From contig NC_043998.1 of NCBI RefSeq assembly GCF_902150065.1, positions 3,101,001-3,165,000 on the forward strand: a DNA stretch of 64,000 nucleotides. Reading direction: 5' to 3'. The position numbers were made by a program, and so were the translations under genes. Positions 49,810 through 60,870 of the stretch are shown here, piece by piece. Numbering within the stretch: position 1 is the first letter of the stretch; the number at the start of each line of letters is the position of its first letter. The notes beneath the pieces were generated by a model. That model was not told where the DNA came from, did no database searches, and saw nothing but the letters and a program-made list of their open reading frames with translations. Source of the DNA: Myripristis murdjan (Eukaryota > Chordata > Actinopteri > Holocentriformes > Holocentridae).

Positions 49810-51589
49810 TTATGACTCAGTTCCGTTGTCCTCTGGGGATTTGGGCCTGCTCTTGGACCGGGATCTGGATTTGGACCCTCTATTAGAGGGCGGCGTTCGA
49901 CTGCGGGACTTGGACTTGGAGCGTGACCGTGACCTGGAGGGAGACTTGGTTTTACTCCTGCGGGGGCTTCTGGACTTGGACTTGGACCTGGATCTGGAGT
50001 AGGAACGGGACCTGGAGCGGCTGTAGCGGGAACGGCTCCTGGATCGGGAACGGCTTCTGCTCCTGGATCGGCTGCGTCTGCGGCGACGAGGGCTGGCTGA
50101 CCGGCTGTAAGAAACAAATAATGTTCAATACACAAGACTCAAAAACAGTAAAAATGTCACAGCCAACAAACAACTACATTCAAAACAAGTGCTACTATAC
50201 AAGACACATATGGAGGTTATAATACCAGAATCTAGGCAGTTGACACCGGTGAATTTCCATGATTTGAAAAGGAACCCACTATAAATACACACCGCTCAGA
50301 ACAAATTTCTTTATTTAAAAACAGTGAGACCATTATCAAGGAGGCATACAATGTTTGTAGGCTGCAGCCTTGGTAACAGACAAAGCAGTCAAAATGCCTG
50401 TTTCAACCCACAGCAAGTGTATGAGATGCTCTGCTTGTAAAAGTGAGTTCAGTGGTATGATTTCATGGTCTGATTTTGATTTACAGTCCCATAAGCACAA
50501 CGCATAAGTGCAACTTCAAGTACTTACAAAATATTAGGGGTGGACCCCCAGTCTCCCTTTGCAGACATGCCCACCTCATGCTAATCCCATGCAAAATGGG
50601 ATACAAAACATGCAGTTTTTTTGCATTCAGTACAAACGTGTTGCGTTGGCCTCCTGTAAAATGGTGTATTACCGGATGCTGAGCCCTAAACAGTCTTGGG
50701 GTTGCATGCACTGGGTTTGACTGGAAAGCTGGGAACATTTTTCAGAACATTACTGTATAAAATGGCCCACTGTGACCTTTGAGACAATCAGAGGCTCATG
50801 AAACTTTACACCCACAAACTAGAGGATAATTCAAAAACAAAGAGGGCTATGAGTCATAATATACACTCACCACCCAAATATCGTTATATCAAATTGAGAG
50901 AATCATATAGTCCCAACCCAAATAAAACAGACTTAAGTCTATAAGACACCGTCTTTACCTGAGGTCACATATTGCATCGATACTCAAAACACAAGCTAGT
51001 ATCGCTCATTCGTAAAACGTTAACTTATTCTTGTGACACAGTACATAAAGCTTTCTTGTTCTGGACACCCTTCTTTATCTTTTCGAATTAAAGTTCTTTT
51101 GTAAGTTATTATAGTATTAATAAAGTTTCTCTCAGTTGCCCTCGAGACACCATGTGCCTCTCCATGTGTTGTATGGCCACGGTCGCTTGCTTTACATGAT
51201 TCCCTCAGTCAATATGACTTAAATTAATACCTCCTGCTTCTGCGACCGTACCCTCCGTATCTGCGGGGCGGCACGCCGCCTCTCCGGCCGTAGTGGGAGT
51301 CCGGCGGGCGGCCGTAGCGCGCCATCTGCACGCGGAGCTCCCGCCCGTCGAGGAGCGCGCCGTCCATGGCGTCCATGGCGTCCTCGGCGTCGCGCTTGTC
51401 GTGGAAGCGGACGAAGGCGAAGCCGCGGCTCTCCTTGGTGTACCTGTCCCTCGGGATGTACACGTCCCCTACCCGGCCGTATTTCTCAAACACTCGGCGC
51501 AGAGTCTCGGGCGACGTCCGATAAGTCAGGTTGTCCACTTTGAGGGAGGTCATCCCCTCCACGTCAGGCGGCGGCCTTCCGTAGCTCAT
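49810..51589 (-). CDS. srsf2: Serine/arginine-rich splicing factor 2 (SC35)
   Basis: Two coding exons on the minus strand, 51231-51589 and 49810-50104, joined AG|C, giving 654 bp and 217 aa (human 221). An RRM covers about residues 14-92 with the RNP-1 motif RGFAFVRF. The hinge [11 protein letters not shown] keeps the proline at position 95 that is mutated in human myelodysplasia. The RS domain follows, with alternating Ser-Arg and Ser-Lys, ending [10 protein letters not shown]. It binds exonic enhancers and recruits U1 and U2AF at splice sites. The N-terminal 92 residues are almost identical to human. The stop is TAA at 49810-49812. Confidence 0.96.
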
Positions 51590-51767
51590 CTCTCCGTCTG
51601 CGGGAACACAACGCGCCGACAAAAACAAAAACCCGGAGGCTCTACCGCGTTGGTAAAGCCTTTGTTTTCCTGTTTCTAAGCCCTAAATGATCTACCTCGT
51701 CTAACTTTTAACCTTTTAGAAAGCTCTTTCACTACTGCACGTCGATAGCCCGCGCTGCACGCACGTG

Positions 51768-51777
51768 AAATGGCGGC
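51768..51777 (+). promoter_or_regulatory. YY1-type site upstream of srsf2
   Basis: AAATGGCGGC matches the YY1 consensus AANATGGCGGC. It lies about 180 bp upstream of the srsf2 start in a CpG-rich block that also holds CACGTG-like 'gcacgtga'. Confidence 0.45.
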
Positions 51778-52620
51778 AACAACGTTTCCTTTATGTCTTT
51801 TTTTTTTCTTTTATCGGTTCCTTCCGCTCCCGCTGGCCTCCTCCGATTGGCTGCTCGGGTGCTTGAAATGCATCCCAGTGCAGCGCCATCGCCCCCTGTC
51901 GGCTCGGAGTGGCCTAACGGTATTTCAATTCACTTGGTCGAAATTCTGCAGTTGTTCTTTAATCGTATTGAAAGCCAGGGGCGTTTTTAGGATCTGGAAA
52001 GATCAGGGGCTGAGTCCCTACAAAGGCTCCAATACACCATCGCAGAAACATCTCATGATTAAAACAAAGTAAAAACATCGTTTCACAGCTTGACAAGAGA
52101 GACAGCATGTCACGGGTTATGCAATGTGGCTTTTCAGTCAAAAAATAAAAGTGGCATCCATTTAGTATAAATTCAGCTATAGGTTTTTTTTGTTCGAGGC
52201 TCTACACACCAGCAGTCCAGCAGACATGTAAGTGACGAGAGACCGTGACAGGAAATGATTGAGATCCCTGGCCTTTTCTTGTGGAGTGTCAGCAGTGGTA
52301 AGTCCCTCATTGGGTATGACTCAAGAGCTTCTCTAACTCTCTGAGAGCCACCCTTAAATTCAGCATTAATAAAAAAACGATCCGCACGTTGCATAACTAA
52401 AATCTTAGTTTTTAAGAAGGTAGCCTACCTATGCGGTGTTACTATGCAGACTCATGATAAAAGTTGATATTTATTGAAATAAAAAGCTGCTTGGTGGATC
52501 ATAAACATGCCGAATTAACTGAACACATTACAGATGTGTAAAAAGTCTGAGGTCAGTTTGGCTATTGAACTTCAGACGGGAACCCACTCTCACTGGGGCT
52601 TGGAGAGCAGAGCAGTCCCA

Positions 52621-52635
52621 GAAGTGAAAGTAAAA
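52621..52635 (+). promoter_or_regulatory. IRF-type element before the DED exon
   Basis: GAAGTGAAAGTAAAA closely resembles the IRF-binding PRD I element of vertebrate interferon-beta promoters (GAGAAGTGAAAGTG) and ends about 58 bp before the ATG of the death-effector exon. Confidence 0.45.
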
Positions 52636-52693
52636 AGGTCGATGTAGTTCCTAGTTCCAAAAAGAAGGCTGGTGGTCGACTCAGTTTCAGGCC

Positions 52694-52984
52694 ATGTTAC
52701 TGCAGATCTCCAACGCGCTGTCCCGGGAGCAGCTGGAGCAAATGAAGATTCTGTATGAGAACATCGGGAGGGGCCGCAAAGAGAAGCTGGACACCGGCTA
52801 CAAACTTTTCCAAGTGCTGACGGAAAAAGGTGAGCTGGGAGAGGACAACACCACGTTTTTGTCCCATATTCTCAACCAAGTTCACCGTCAGGACATAGCG
52901 ACCAAATTAGACAATTATGACACTCAGCATCTGGCGGAACCCAGTGACAACCAGCCAAGCAACACGGAGAGAGGTACTGTATGA
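52694..52984 (+). CDS. FADD-like death effector domain exon (orphan)
   Basis: A 96-residue open frame opens MLLQISNALSREQLEQMK and includes GRKEKLDTGYKLFQVLTEKG, LSHILNQVHRQDIATKL. Hydrophobic spacing and the R-Q-D-I motif in helix 6 fit a death effector domain, closest in feel to FADD. A donor GAGAG|GTACTG at about 52973 ends it at the point where FADD exon 1 ends. The FADD death-domain exon was not found in the remaining 11 kb. The family's usual residues before M1 are partly visible upstream (QFQA) without an in-frame ATG; 'tttcag' just before GCCATG could be an acceptor of a 5-prime UTR intron. It is either the first exon of a gene with a distant second exon, a DED-only protein, or a pseudogene. 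Confidence 0.55.
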   Translation: MLLQISNALSREQLEQMKILYENIGRGRKEKLDTGYKLFQVLTEKGELGEDNTTFLSHILNQVHRQDIATKLDNYDTQHLAEPSDNQPSNTERGTV

Positions 52985-53037
52985 GGAACTTCTGAAGCGG
53001 CAGCACCACCCGGCGCAACCACTAGGGAGCACTGTTT

Positions 53038-53310
53038 ATAATAATCAGAATCAGAAATACTTTATTGTGGGGGAATTGAGTCAGTTACAGTTGCTCAGAT
53101 TCTCAACAGAAGAATTAAATAATAAGAAATAGAGAAAAAAACTAATAACATAGAAATATGTGCCTTAGAAAGTTGTAAAAAAAAAAAAGTATGTACAACT
53201 TAAATAAATGATGTGTAAAATTGTACAAATGTGCATTATGTTTAAATATGTGCATTAATCCTACAAAATATTGCAACAATAAATACAGAAATAAGAAATT
53301 GAGCATCTGT
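53038..53310 (+). repeat. Interspersed ~0.4 kb repeat, copy R4
   Basis: It starts 65 bp past the DED exon with the same 'aatcagaatcagaaatactt' head and ends near 'aattgagcatctgt'. Confidence 0.6.
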
Positions 53311-54395
53311 CAAAAAAGGTGATGATATGTCTCTTTGGTGCAGATGCCAGTAACACCTTGACCTGGATATCAGTGAGATATTTTGAAATGATTTCACACA
53401 CACATGCATGTATATTATTATGATTAGTAGTAACAGTAGCAGTAGTGTCAAAATAGAGTCTTAGGTTTAAATCCTGTTTCAGAGGATCTTGAATGAATCT
53501 GACATAAGTGTGTTATCATTTGTGGGATATCTGTTATATCATTTTCAAAATTGTTACAAAAAAAAAAGTTAACTCTGGGCTTTTGAAAATTGCACCAACC
53601 AATAAGCATCCATTGGCTCATTAATCATGCATAATGAATGAATGTCTCCCAAGCTGTGAGAGACTAAGTACATGAAGCTATATCTTGGGTGTTGATGATT
53701 TTAAACGCCATTTTCACCAACAGCTAACCAGTTTGCAACCAACTGTGTCCCTTGCTTTCAAAAGGGAAAATCATGATAAAAAATACTAATAAGACCTATC
53801 TTGTGAAACTGAGGGGCAAATGTAGTCCAAGCTCAGTGTAATGTTAACTAGGCAATAATAAAGACATGGACCAACTCCAAAACAAATTAAGGGAACCCCT
53901 TCATCAAGGACTAATGTAAACAATTGTTTGACTCTGGACCACAGTGATAATAGTCCAGTAATTTTAGGCCAAAATTGGGGTCAACCTAGGACAAATTGCA
54001 AGAGAAGCAAACTCAACTGATTTTGTATCCTCAGTTTGTCCTGAGTGAGGGAAAAAAAGTCCCAAGAAATCCCATTGGTGGAAAGTTTTGAAAATCACCT
54101 ATTTATGACCACAAATTACCAAAAAAACACTGTTTTTAACACACAGGGGAAAGGGGTTCAAAATTTTACTTTCAGATATCACTATAAAAATTAACAAGTT
54201 GATTACACACACAAAGACAAGAAAAAAAGTCAATTACAAGTTCTTTGAATTATTCTGTTTACACATGTATCACACATTATCTGATTTGATATGCACCAAT
54301 AAGGAATATAAGGAATAAATGACAGAAGAGACATTTGAACAGTGAATTAAAAGGTCATTATATATATATAGTAACCTTGAATTAAAAGCCTACAA
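53311..54395. other. No gene seen
   Basis: A/T-rich sequence without recognised exons or RNA genes. Confidence 0.5.
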
Positions 54396-54433
54396 TATAT
54401 CAGTGAATACCCCCCCCCGGTTTGGGTACAGCC

Positions 54434-54444
54434 ATTTCTCTCTC

Positions 54445-54522
<78 letters not shown>

Positions 54523-54531
54523 CACACACGC

Positions 54532-54564
<33 letters not shown>

Positions 54565-54565
54565 T
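54434..54565 (+). repeat. (TC)n-(AC)n compound microsatellite
   Basis: About 55 bp of TC units are followed by about 75 bp of AC units with a GACACACG interruption. The left end of the hAT relic adjoins it. Confidence 0.95.
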
Positions 54566-54591
54566 CGATCGATCACTCACTCACTCACTAT

Positions 54592-55815
54592 TTAACCACT
54601 ATTTTTTTTTTTATCTCTTGCTGCAGTAAGTAGTGGTTTGTCCTCCAGAGCTGCAGCGTAAAACTCTGAGCAAGACATTTCATAGTTCAGAGAGACGATC
54701 AGCTCACTCAGTGCAACAGAACATTTGTTCCGCACATCTGTCCATTTGTTTTTCATTGAAGAGAAAATCCTCTCCACAAACTCAGTAGAGGATGGGATGC
54801 TATGAGGACAAAGGAAACCACAGCCAGGATGTTGGGGAGGTCAGCTGCCTGGAAAACATCCATCCACCTCTCTGCTGTTTCCTTGGACTCCTGCTTCTCC
54901 TTCGGCCCTACAGTGAGGTGCTCCAGAGGGCTGTTTGCAGTCCCACACAGTAAGTTTATGAATATGCATTTATTTGTATATAATAGGGTTAGGGTTTGGG
55001 TTTTTGTTTGTTTTGTGGTTATATAACTTTATATACATTCATATGACATCAATGCAGTATAAATATTCTGATAGCAAAGGTCCTGAAAAAAAAAAATATA
55101 TATATATATATTAAATATATTATATTATATATATATATTATTTGATTGTGCATTATAGGATTGAGATTATACAAGCATAGATACACAATGAGTCCAGACG
55201 AACCAACAATAGCAAAAACAGGGTTGGTCCCCAGATTAACTCAAAAACCAAAACCAATATTCATATTTTATACATACCTTATCTGCCTCTAGAGTCGCTT
55301 GGTGAACAAAAAACTGGTCAAGTGTTTGCCTGGTTTTCCTCTGCTTCACGCTCATCGTGTGGCGCTCACCAGCTGCATGTTGTTTTACATCAGTCAATCC
55401 GCCATGAGTGATTGAAAAACTTCGAACGCAGACGGTGCAGTTCGCCTTGTAAGCATTGCCCCTCACTTTTTCGAGCCACCAATTTTCTTCTTCCACTAGT
55501 GGGGTGGCGTGGCGTGGTAGAGTGGTTGACTGGTAACCACAGGATTCCCAGTTTGATCTCCGGCTCCTCCAGAGTGTGTCCTTGAGCAAGATACTGAACC
55601 CCTCACCACTCCTGATGGACAGCTAGGTGCCTTGCATGGCAGCCTCTGCCATCTGTGTGTGAATGGGTGAATATGAGGCAAAACATTGTATAGCGCTTTG
55701 AGTGGTCAGTACACTATAAAAGCACTATAGAAATCATGTCCATTTACCACTTGTGCTTATATTTTTGAAGCCTTTTTGCCTTTTTTCTTGGCGGAGTACT
55801 GTCCAAATCAGCCAT
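54592..55815 (-). mobile_element. hAT transposase gene relic, split by a SINE
   Basis: Minus strand. The N-terminus starts at ATG 55813-55815 (MADLDSTPPRKKAKRLQKYK), is interrupted by the SINE at 55494-55747, and continues as WLEKVRGNAYKANCTVCVRSF and KQHAAGERH, a BED-like zinc finger (C-x2-C ... H-x5-H). A donor AAG|GTATGT stands at about 55278. The C-terminal dimerisation region lies at 54592-54930 (LPNILAVVSFVL, VERIFSSMKNKWTDVRNKCS), with one frame change at about 54806. Most of the catalytic core between 54960 and 55270 is missing, so the gene cannot be active. Confidence 0.7.
55494..55747 (+). mobile_element. tRNA-derived SINE
   Basis: The tRNA-like head has an A-box-like 'tggtagagtggtt' and a B-box-like 'agtttgatctc'. 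The body ends with the common fish SINE tail words 'gtgtgtgaatgggtgaat', 'tatagcgctttgagt' and 'aaagcactatagaaat'. Flanks 'ccactagtg' and 'ccacttgtg' look like a 9 bp target duplication. It inserted into the hAT gene's first exon. Confidence 0.7.
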
Positions 55816-56003
55816 GTTTGTTTGTTTTTTACAGACCTAGCAACCTCCTGGCTCCTGGTTACTTGTTGCTGTTGCTATGGCGGGGCGGGCACAGTGTAGC
55901 TTAGCAACACTGAGTGACAGTGCTTTGACCAATGTACGGAGTGCATACTCACTGAATAAAGTTGATTTGATTTGATTGATTGATTGAAATGCAATGTGCC
56001 AAA

Positions 56004-56060
56004 TACAGGGCTTGACAATAACTTTTTGAGGCACTTGTCCTTTGGACAAGTAAATTTACC
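56004..56060 (+). mobile_element. hAT-type terminus
   Basis: 'cagggcttgacaataactt' resembles the terminal repeat of fish hAT elements, followed by the palindrome CTTGTCC-TTT-GGACAAG (56034-56050). A second terminus-like stretch 'ttatagggccctac' lies at about 56690-56704. Which ends belong together is unclear. Confidence 0.35.
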
Positions 56061-57084
56061 TTTCACTTGTCTGGGTATAATTGACAAAAATTTATATTTT
56101 TCATTTTGTTTACGATTGCAGAATATAGATGAGCAAACAATTGAAAGCATTCAAACAGTGAGAACATGTCGATAATTCAGTTAATTTTATTAAAGTTGCT
56201 AACAACAACAAATTTGATTTTCATATTCATTTACATGTACCTGTACATGTACATGTGCTGTATGGGATAACATAGATTGAAAAATAAGCCAAAGTGATAC
56301 CGCTTCTCTGAATAGACAAGCTAAGCCAGTGTGCTGCTGTTAGCCAGTGAAAATAGACCAGAGTGGCAACTCTTCACTTTGTTACACAATCCATATCAGT
56401 GCGCTGCTGTAGCCTGGAAATTTTCTTGGCCTTTTGGACTCATATGGTGCTGGTGCAGTTGTTGTATTTTTTTTCTTGGTGGTGCAGGTGCAGGTGAAAC
56501 GACTGGAAGGATTGTGTCACCCAGATTTGCTTCCCTCCATGTAATTTTCCCCAGACATACATTCATATTCCAAACAAAAACAGTATTTCATTCAAATTAT
56601 GTCAAATTCCGCGATATTCTGTGTTAAAAATAGATTCCATTTTATTTGGCTAATTCCGCGATTCCGTCCGCGATTCCGTGACTGTGGAAATTATAGGGCC
56701 CTACACATACACAATGAATGGCTATGCCGCTGAGGTCGGCGCTGAGTGCGCGCTATGTGAAAGCTTTCAGGGTGGTGTGTGTATTTACCTACCCTTGCTC
56801 ACTCCACTCTCCAGCTGTGCAGCTATCATTCTCCTTAACCTCTGTTCACCGGGTGGGGTTTTCTTTTGCCTGAAGAGCTTTGTGTTACAGCACGCCGCTG
56901 CCATTTTTGAGTTGATCTTTGCCATGGTCTATCATTGATAATTCACTTAACTTTGAATCAAACTGTGAGGCTGTGTGCAGGAAGGGGCACCAGCGCTTGT
57001 TCTGCCTCACAAAGCTGTCCTACTTCCACATGCTTTTACTGAGTCTCTTTTATCTTTTTCTTTGGTGGCATGGTTTGGCAGTCT

Positions 57085-57320
57085 GACAACAGATTGTGTC
57101 AGATCATTAAATGGTCCAGTTGGCTGACTGGTGAGTCGAAGCTGAGCTTAGAATCCCTGTACACCAAACAGTTACAGTGGATAGCCAGCTGCATCACAAG
57201 TGATGACTCCCATCCTCTGGCTAACGAATTCCAGCTCCTACCTTCTGGTCGTAGGTCCCAAGGTATAGGACAAAGCGCTACAGGAACAGCTTTATTCCAG
57301 CTGCGATTGTCCACTTGAAC
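57085..57320 (+). mobile_element. LINE ORF2 C-terminal fragment
   Basis: The translation LSLESLYTKQLQ, DDSHPLANEFQLLPSGRR, then after one frame change RYRTKRYRNSFIPAAIVHLN, is the C-terminus of fish L2/Rex-type non-LTR reverse transcriptases (HPL-x-EF-x-LLPSGRR ... RY-x-NSFIP). Non-coding 3-prime sequence follows to about 57600. It is a 5-prime truncated copy. Confidence 0.6.
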
Positions 57321-57619
57321 AAAGCTTAGCAGGGTTTGTACATATTTATTGCCCTTTGCACATTGATTTTATGCTGGTCTTTTAGTTGTCTTTTAGTGGT
57401 TTCTCTTGAGTCCTGTTTTTAGTTTTTAGTCTTTAGTAAGCTAGTGTCTGTGTCACGTCTTTGTTTTGCATATGTACTTTGTCAGTGTTTTTAGTGTTTT
57501 TATTGTCAAATGTTTGTGTCTTACTAACATGGACATCCTTTGTTTTGTTTTGCTGCAAAACAAATCTACCTACGGGTACAAATAAATTCACCTGAACCTG
57601 AATCTGGTCATAATTCTGT

Positions 57620-57815
57620 TCTACGGGACATTTTTTTTGAATTCAGAGGATTGTTGAGGGACATGCCAATGGTCCTCTTCCGGACAGAGCGAAACCACAT
57701 CTCCACCAATGATTTTTATGAGAGCGAGGGAGTGTTGTACTGTAAAGTTTGTCAGTACTCTGTGGATTATCTGAGGAAACAGACCATTGTGGAGCATCTA
57801 AATGTTACTATAGTT
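57620..57815 (+). mobile_element. CGGBP1-like BED zinc-finger fragment (hAT-related)
   Basis: The frame reads NDFYESEGVLYCKVCQYSV and RKQTIVEHLN, matching the C-x2-C ... H pattern of CGGBP1 and the hAT transposases it derives from (LFC-x2-C-x-VVLNH-x-RKS-x-I-x-DHL). The second zinc His is not clear and no transposase core follows. Confidence 0.5.
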
Positions 57816-59177
57816 AATATTAAAATTAAAAGAAAAAAATTTTTAACATTTAAATGTTTGTTTTTATCTGCAACAGCAAGCACTTGTGATTTGATTGATT
57901 GATTGAAATGCAGCATGCCACTTGTCAGCTTGACTATTCACATGTAGCCTAAAGGCCGATTGATGGACCAAGGCCCAACCTGTTGACTTTAAAATGGACT
58001 CCACAGAGCCTGGAACCTGCATCCTGCGTATCGCCGTGCTCATTCTTGCACATATCCATGCTGCCAAAGCTGTTTGACCCAGCAACAACCAAAGACTGAC
58101 ACTATAAAAATAAAAAATATAAAAATGCGTGCCAGAGTGGATACACACTGCAGGACATTGCAGTTGTATGTTACAACGCTGTGCCTTTTGGAGCACAATC
58201 AAACGCCAGTACGTGATTGTCAGAGGGTCAGTGGTGGTGTTTGTTTTCATGTTTTGAAGTTCAGACACCAAACTCTGTATTGTTTCTTCTCAGGATGTTC
58301 TGTTACATCATCAGCTTTCACTCATTGCCTCAAAAGTAAGGGAAAATCATGTATTCATACTGTGTGCATTTCGGTCTCAAAATATAAAAGTTTTTTTGCT
58401 AGTATTCTCTCCGTTTCTGCAGAAATACATGAGATCTGATGTTAACTAGTCCTTGTCAGCCAACAAACTTGGGCTTATCATGTTTTCTAGACATCGTGAT
58501 TTCCCAAAACTGAATAAATACCACACACAGCAACACAAAAGTACTTTGCTAGCTCAATCATGTTGACTAGAATATCCGCTGGAAAAAATCATTTTTTTCA
58601 TGGACCGATAGTTATACTTCTGCCGACTTCTCAGTAATTTTTAAGCTAACAGGTGCCATGACAACAACTCACCAGCACAGTTGATCTTTATCTACAACTA
58701 ACTCATATTAACAGTTATATTTAAATATAGGCTACTCCTTTCCAGTGTCGGTGCCACAACAAACAATATTTTTTCATAAACTCACCAGTAGATGTTTCAT
58801 TTCAGCTGGGGGTGTGTTTAACGTCAGCTCCAATTAATGTTGCTAAGCAGCAAAAGTAACAACAGTAAGCAGTCACATTAAGGCTGTACAGAGTTGTATA
58901 ATTTCAACCCCACCTTTCGAAGCTTTTGCTAATCACATTTTCAGGCTATTATCAATTTACCTCTGAAATAAAGACGACAGTTTTTACAGATGTGTTGATT
59001 TATTAAAAGTTCATTTCAATGTACAGATGCAAACAAATTGACAAATTAATTAAATCAATGGCCTAGGCTACTCATAAAGACTAAACAAATTAATAATGAC
59101 TAATAGGCTGATTAATAACTGATAACATTAACACTTTAATAACAAGAACAAAGTTATAGCCTGCACAAAATCTGACA

Positions 59178-59374
59178 GGTACTGTCTGTGGTTCTGACTC
59201 TGCCCCAGCAGGCACTGTCCGTGGTTCTGAATCTGCCTCAGCAGGAACTGTCCATGGTGCTGACTCCGCCTCAGCTGGTTCTGTCCGTGTTACTGAATCT
59301 GCCTCAGCAGGTACTGTCCATGGTGCTGACTCTGCCTCAGCAGGTACTGTCTGTGCTGCTTACTCTGCTGAGGC
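59178..59374 (+). repeat. 33-bp minisatellite, coding-compatible
   Basis: Five full 33-bp units (59178, 59211, 59244, 59277, 59310) and a partial sixth. In one plus frame each unit is GTV-x-G-x-(D/E)-SASA, open from about 59163 to the stop near 59401. No known protein is recognised. Confidence 0.8.
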
Positions 59375-59721
59375 ATTTCATTCTCTTTATTATAGAAATT
59401 AAAGCTCCATAAAATTCATGGAGGATCTTGTTCAGCTCTTCTTTACTTACAGTTGAAAAAAATCAACTGTTTGTCTGGTGTTTTTCAGGTAGTCTTGTAG
59501 ACATTTGACAGCCCAAGATGTTGACCGGGCCATACTGGCTTCATTTCCTGACCTCTCCAGCTGATCAAGCTCTTGTCTTCCTCGTTCAGCCATTCATCTA
59601 AACTTAGGTCGCCAAATAAATCAAAATTGACAACAAAACGGCCCATTATTTAGACTAACAAAGTTGACAGTTAACAAAGTTGACAGCAGCTTTTGATGCG
59701 GGTTTCAGTGAAACGTTTCTT

Positions 59722-59735
59722 GTTGCCATGGAAAC
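59722..59735. promoter_or_regulatory. RFX X-box-like palindrome
   Basis: GTTGCCATGGAAAC differs at one position from the ideal RFX palindrome GTTGCCATGGCAAC. It lies about 76 bp upstream of a short minus-strand frame starting at 59646. Confidence 0.4.
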
Positions 59736-60109
59736 CACACAGACTCGGGCAATAAGATGTAGGTGGAGTAATATTTTGAGTGATGAGGTTTTTTTTTCAT
59801 TTGAGCATGGCTAGCCGTGCTGTCATGGTCATTTGAGCACATTCTAAACGTCTGATTGACCAATCAGATTGCTCGGTCGGATCTATGTGTTGTATAATTT
59901 TTAAAATTTCACGTACCTCTGGAGTTCTTCCACGTACTCCCAGGGGTACGCGTTCCCCCATTTGAGAAACTGTGGTTTAGACAGTTCCTTTTTTAACTTT
60001 CCCAACATAGGCCTAGTTTGAAATGTTCTCACAGTCTAAACAAAGACACATGTCTGTGCATGGTAGCCCGTTCATTTTGCATGAACATCTCCCTTCCACA
60101 TATTGTGTT

Positions 60110-60545
60110 TTTTTTTTTTACAGGAGCAGTACACAAGCTCCAAGATGCCAACAGGGGTTGGGGGTAGTGTCATCCAGTCAATCCCAAAGAAGTCGATTCG
60201 ACTCGATTTTCCAGCCATGGGCCATTGGCGGGGGTATATCCGGCTGACTTTGCAAGCACCTCCTGTATATGGCTGCCTGGTAGTTTGCCTGCTGAGAGTG
60301 TTTCCGTATGGCATCCCTGTTTGGTGGTAGACTTCTGTCTGTGCACTTTCCGCCCTTGAACATTTGACCTCTTGCATAGTAGACATGTCTACAGCCTTTG
60401 AGGTCATAGAGGGCACATGTAAAAGCTTCAATTGCTTCATACAGTTCTGTTGTGGGTTGAAAAGATGTTCCCAAATTCCTTATGTGACACAGTTGCTCTT
60501 TGTTGTCACCACAAGGTGACAAGAACTTAGACACTGCGTTTTGTA
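60110..60545 (-). mobile_element. Fragment of a repetitive Cys-rich protein family
   Basis: Minus-strand pieces read SKFLSPCGDNKEQL, YEAIEAFTCALYD, SLPPNRDAIRKHSQQANYQA, HGWKIES and, after one frame change near 60200, DWMTLPPTPVGILELVYCSC. This pattern (AIEAF-x-C-x-LY ... LPP ... H-x2-RA-x-YQ ... GW ... LPP-x-P-x-ILELV-x-C-x-C) recalls a multi-copy uncharacterised family in fish and marine invertebrates, likely carried by mobile DNA. The Cys-rich C-terminus is missing. Confidence 0.45.
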
Positions 60546-60784
60546 GGTATCAGGGACTCAAAGTACATTCTGCAGATGATGCTTGCATAGTTTCACTTAA
60601 ATATGTTTTTCAATGCAGGACTTTCATTTGTAGTGGAGTATTGTCACCTAAAGGATCTGAATACTTTCCACCACTGTATGATGATTTTTATGATCAGAAA
60701 ATTGGAAAAACACAGAGTATAAAGAATGCAGAACAAGGCCGACGAGGAAGAAAAGGATGTCAGTTGACTACAATATAATCAGAT

Positions 60785-60870
60785 GAACAGAAAATACCCA
60801 AACAATGGTCTAAGTTCTTGTCTTGTGGTGACAACAAAGAACAACTGCAACAGTTTCTTGTGTTCTTTTT
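60785..60870 (+). mobile_element. Second, inverted piece of the same family
   Basis: The plus frame reads KQWSKFLSCGDNKEQLQQFL, clearly homologous to SKFLSPCGDNKEQL encoded on the opposite strand at about 60490-60545. Confidence 0.5.

Noticed and set aside
49755-50222. Pro-rich and Trp-rich long frames over srsf2 exon 2
   Set aside because: They are alternate frames of the arginine/serine repeat region of srsf2.
54984-55002. Second telomere-like run 'agggttagggtttggg'
   Set aside because: Only two and a half imperfect units; too short to mean anything.
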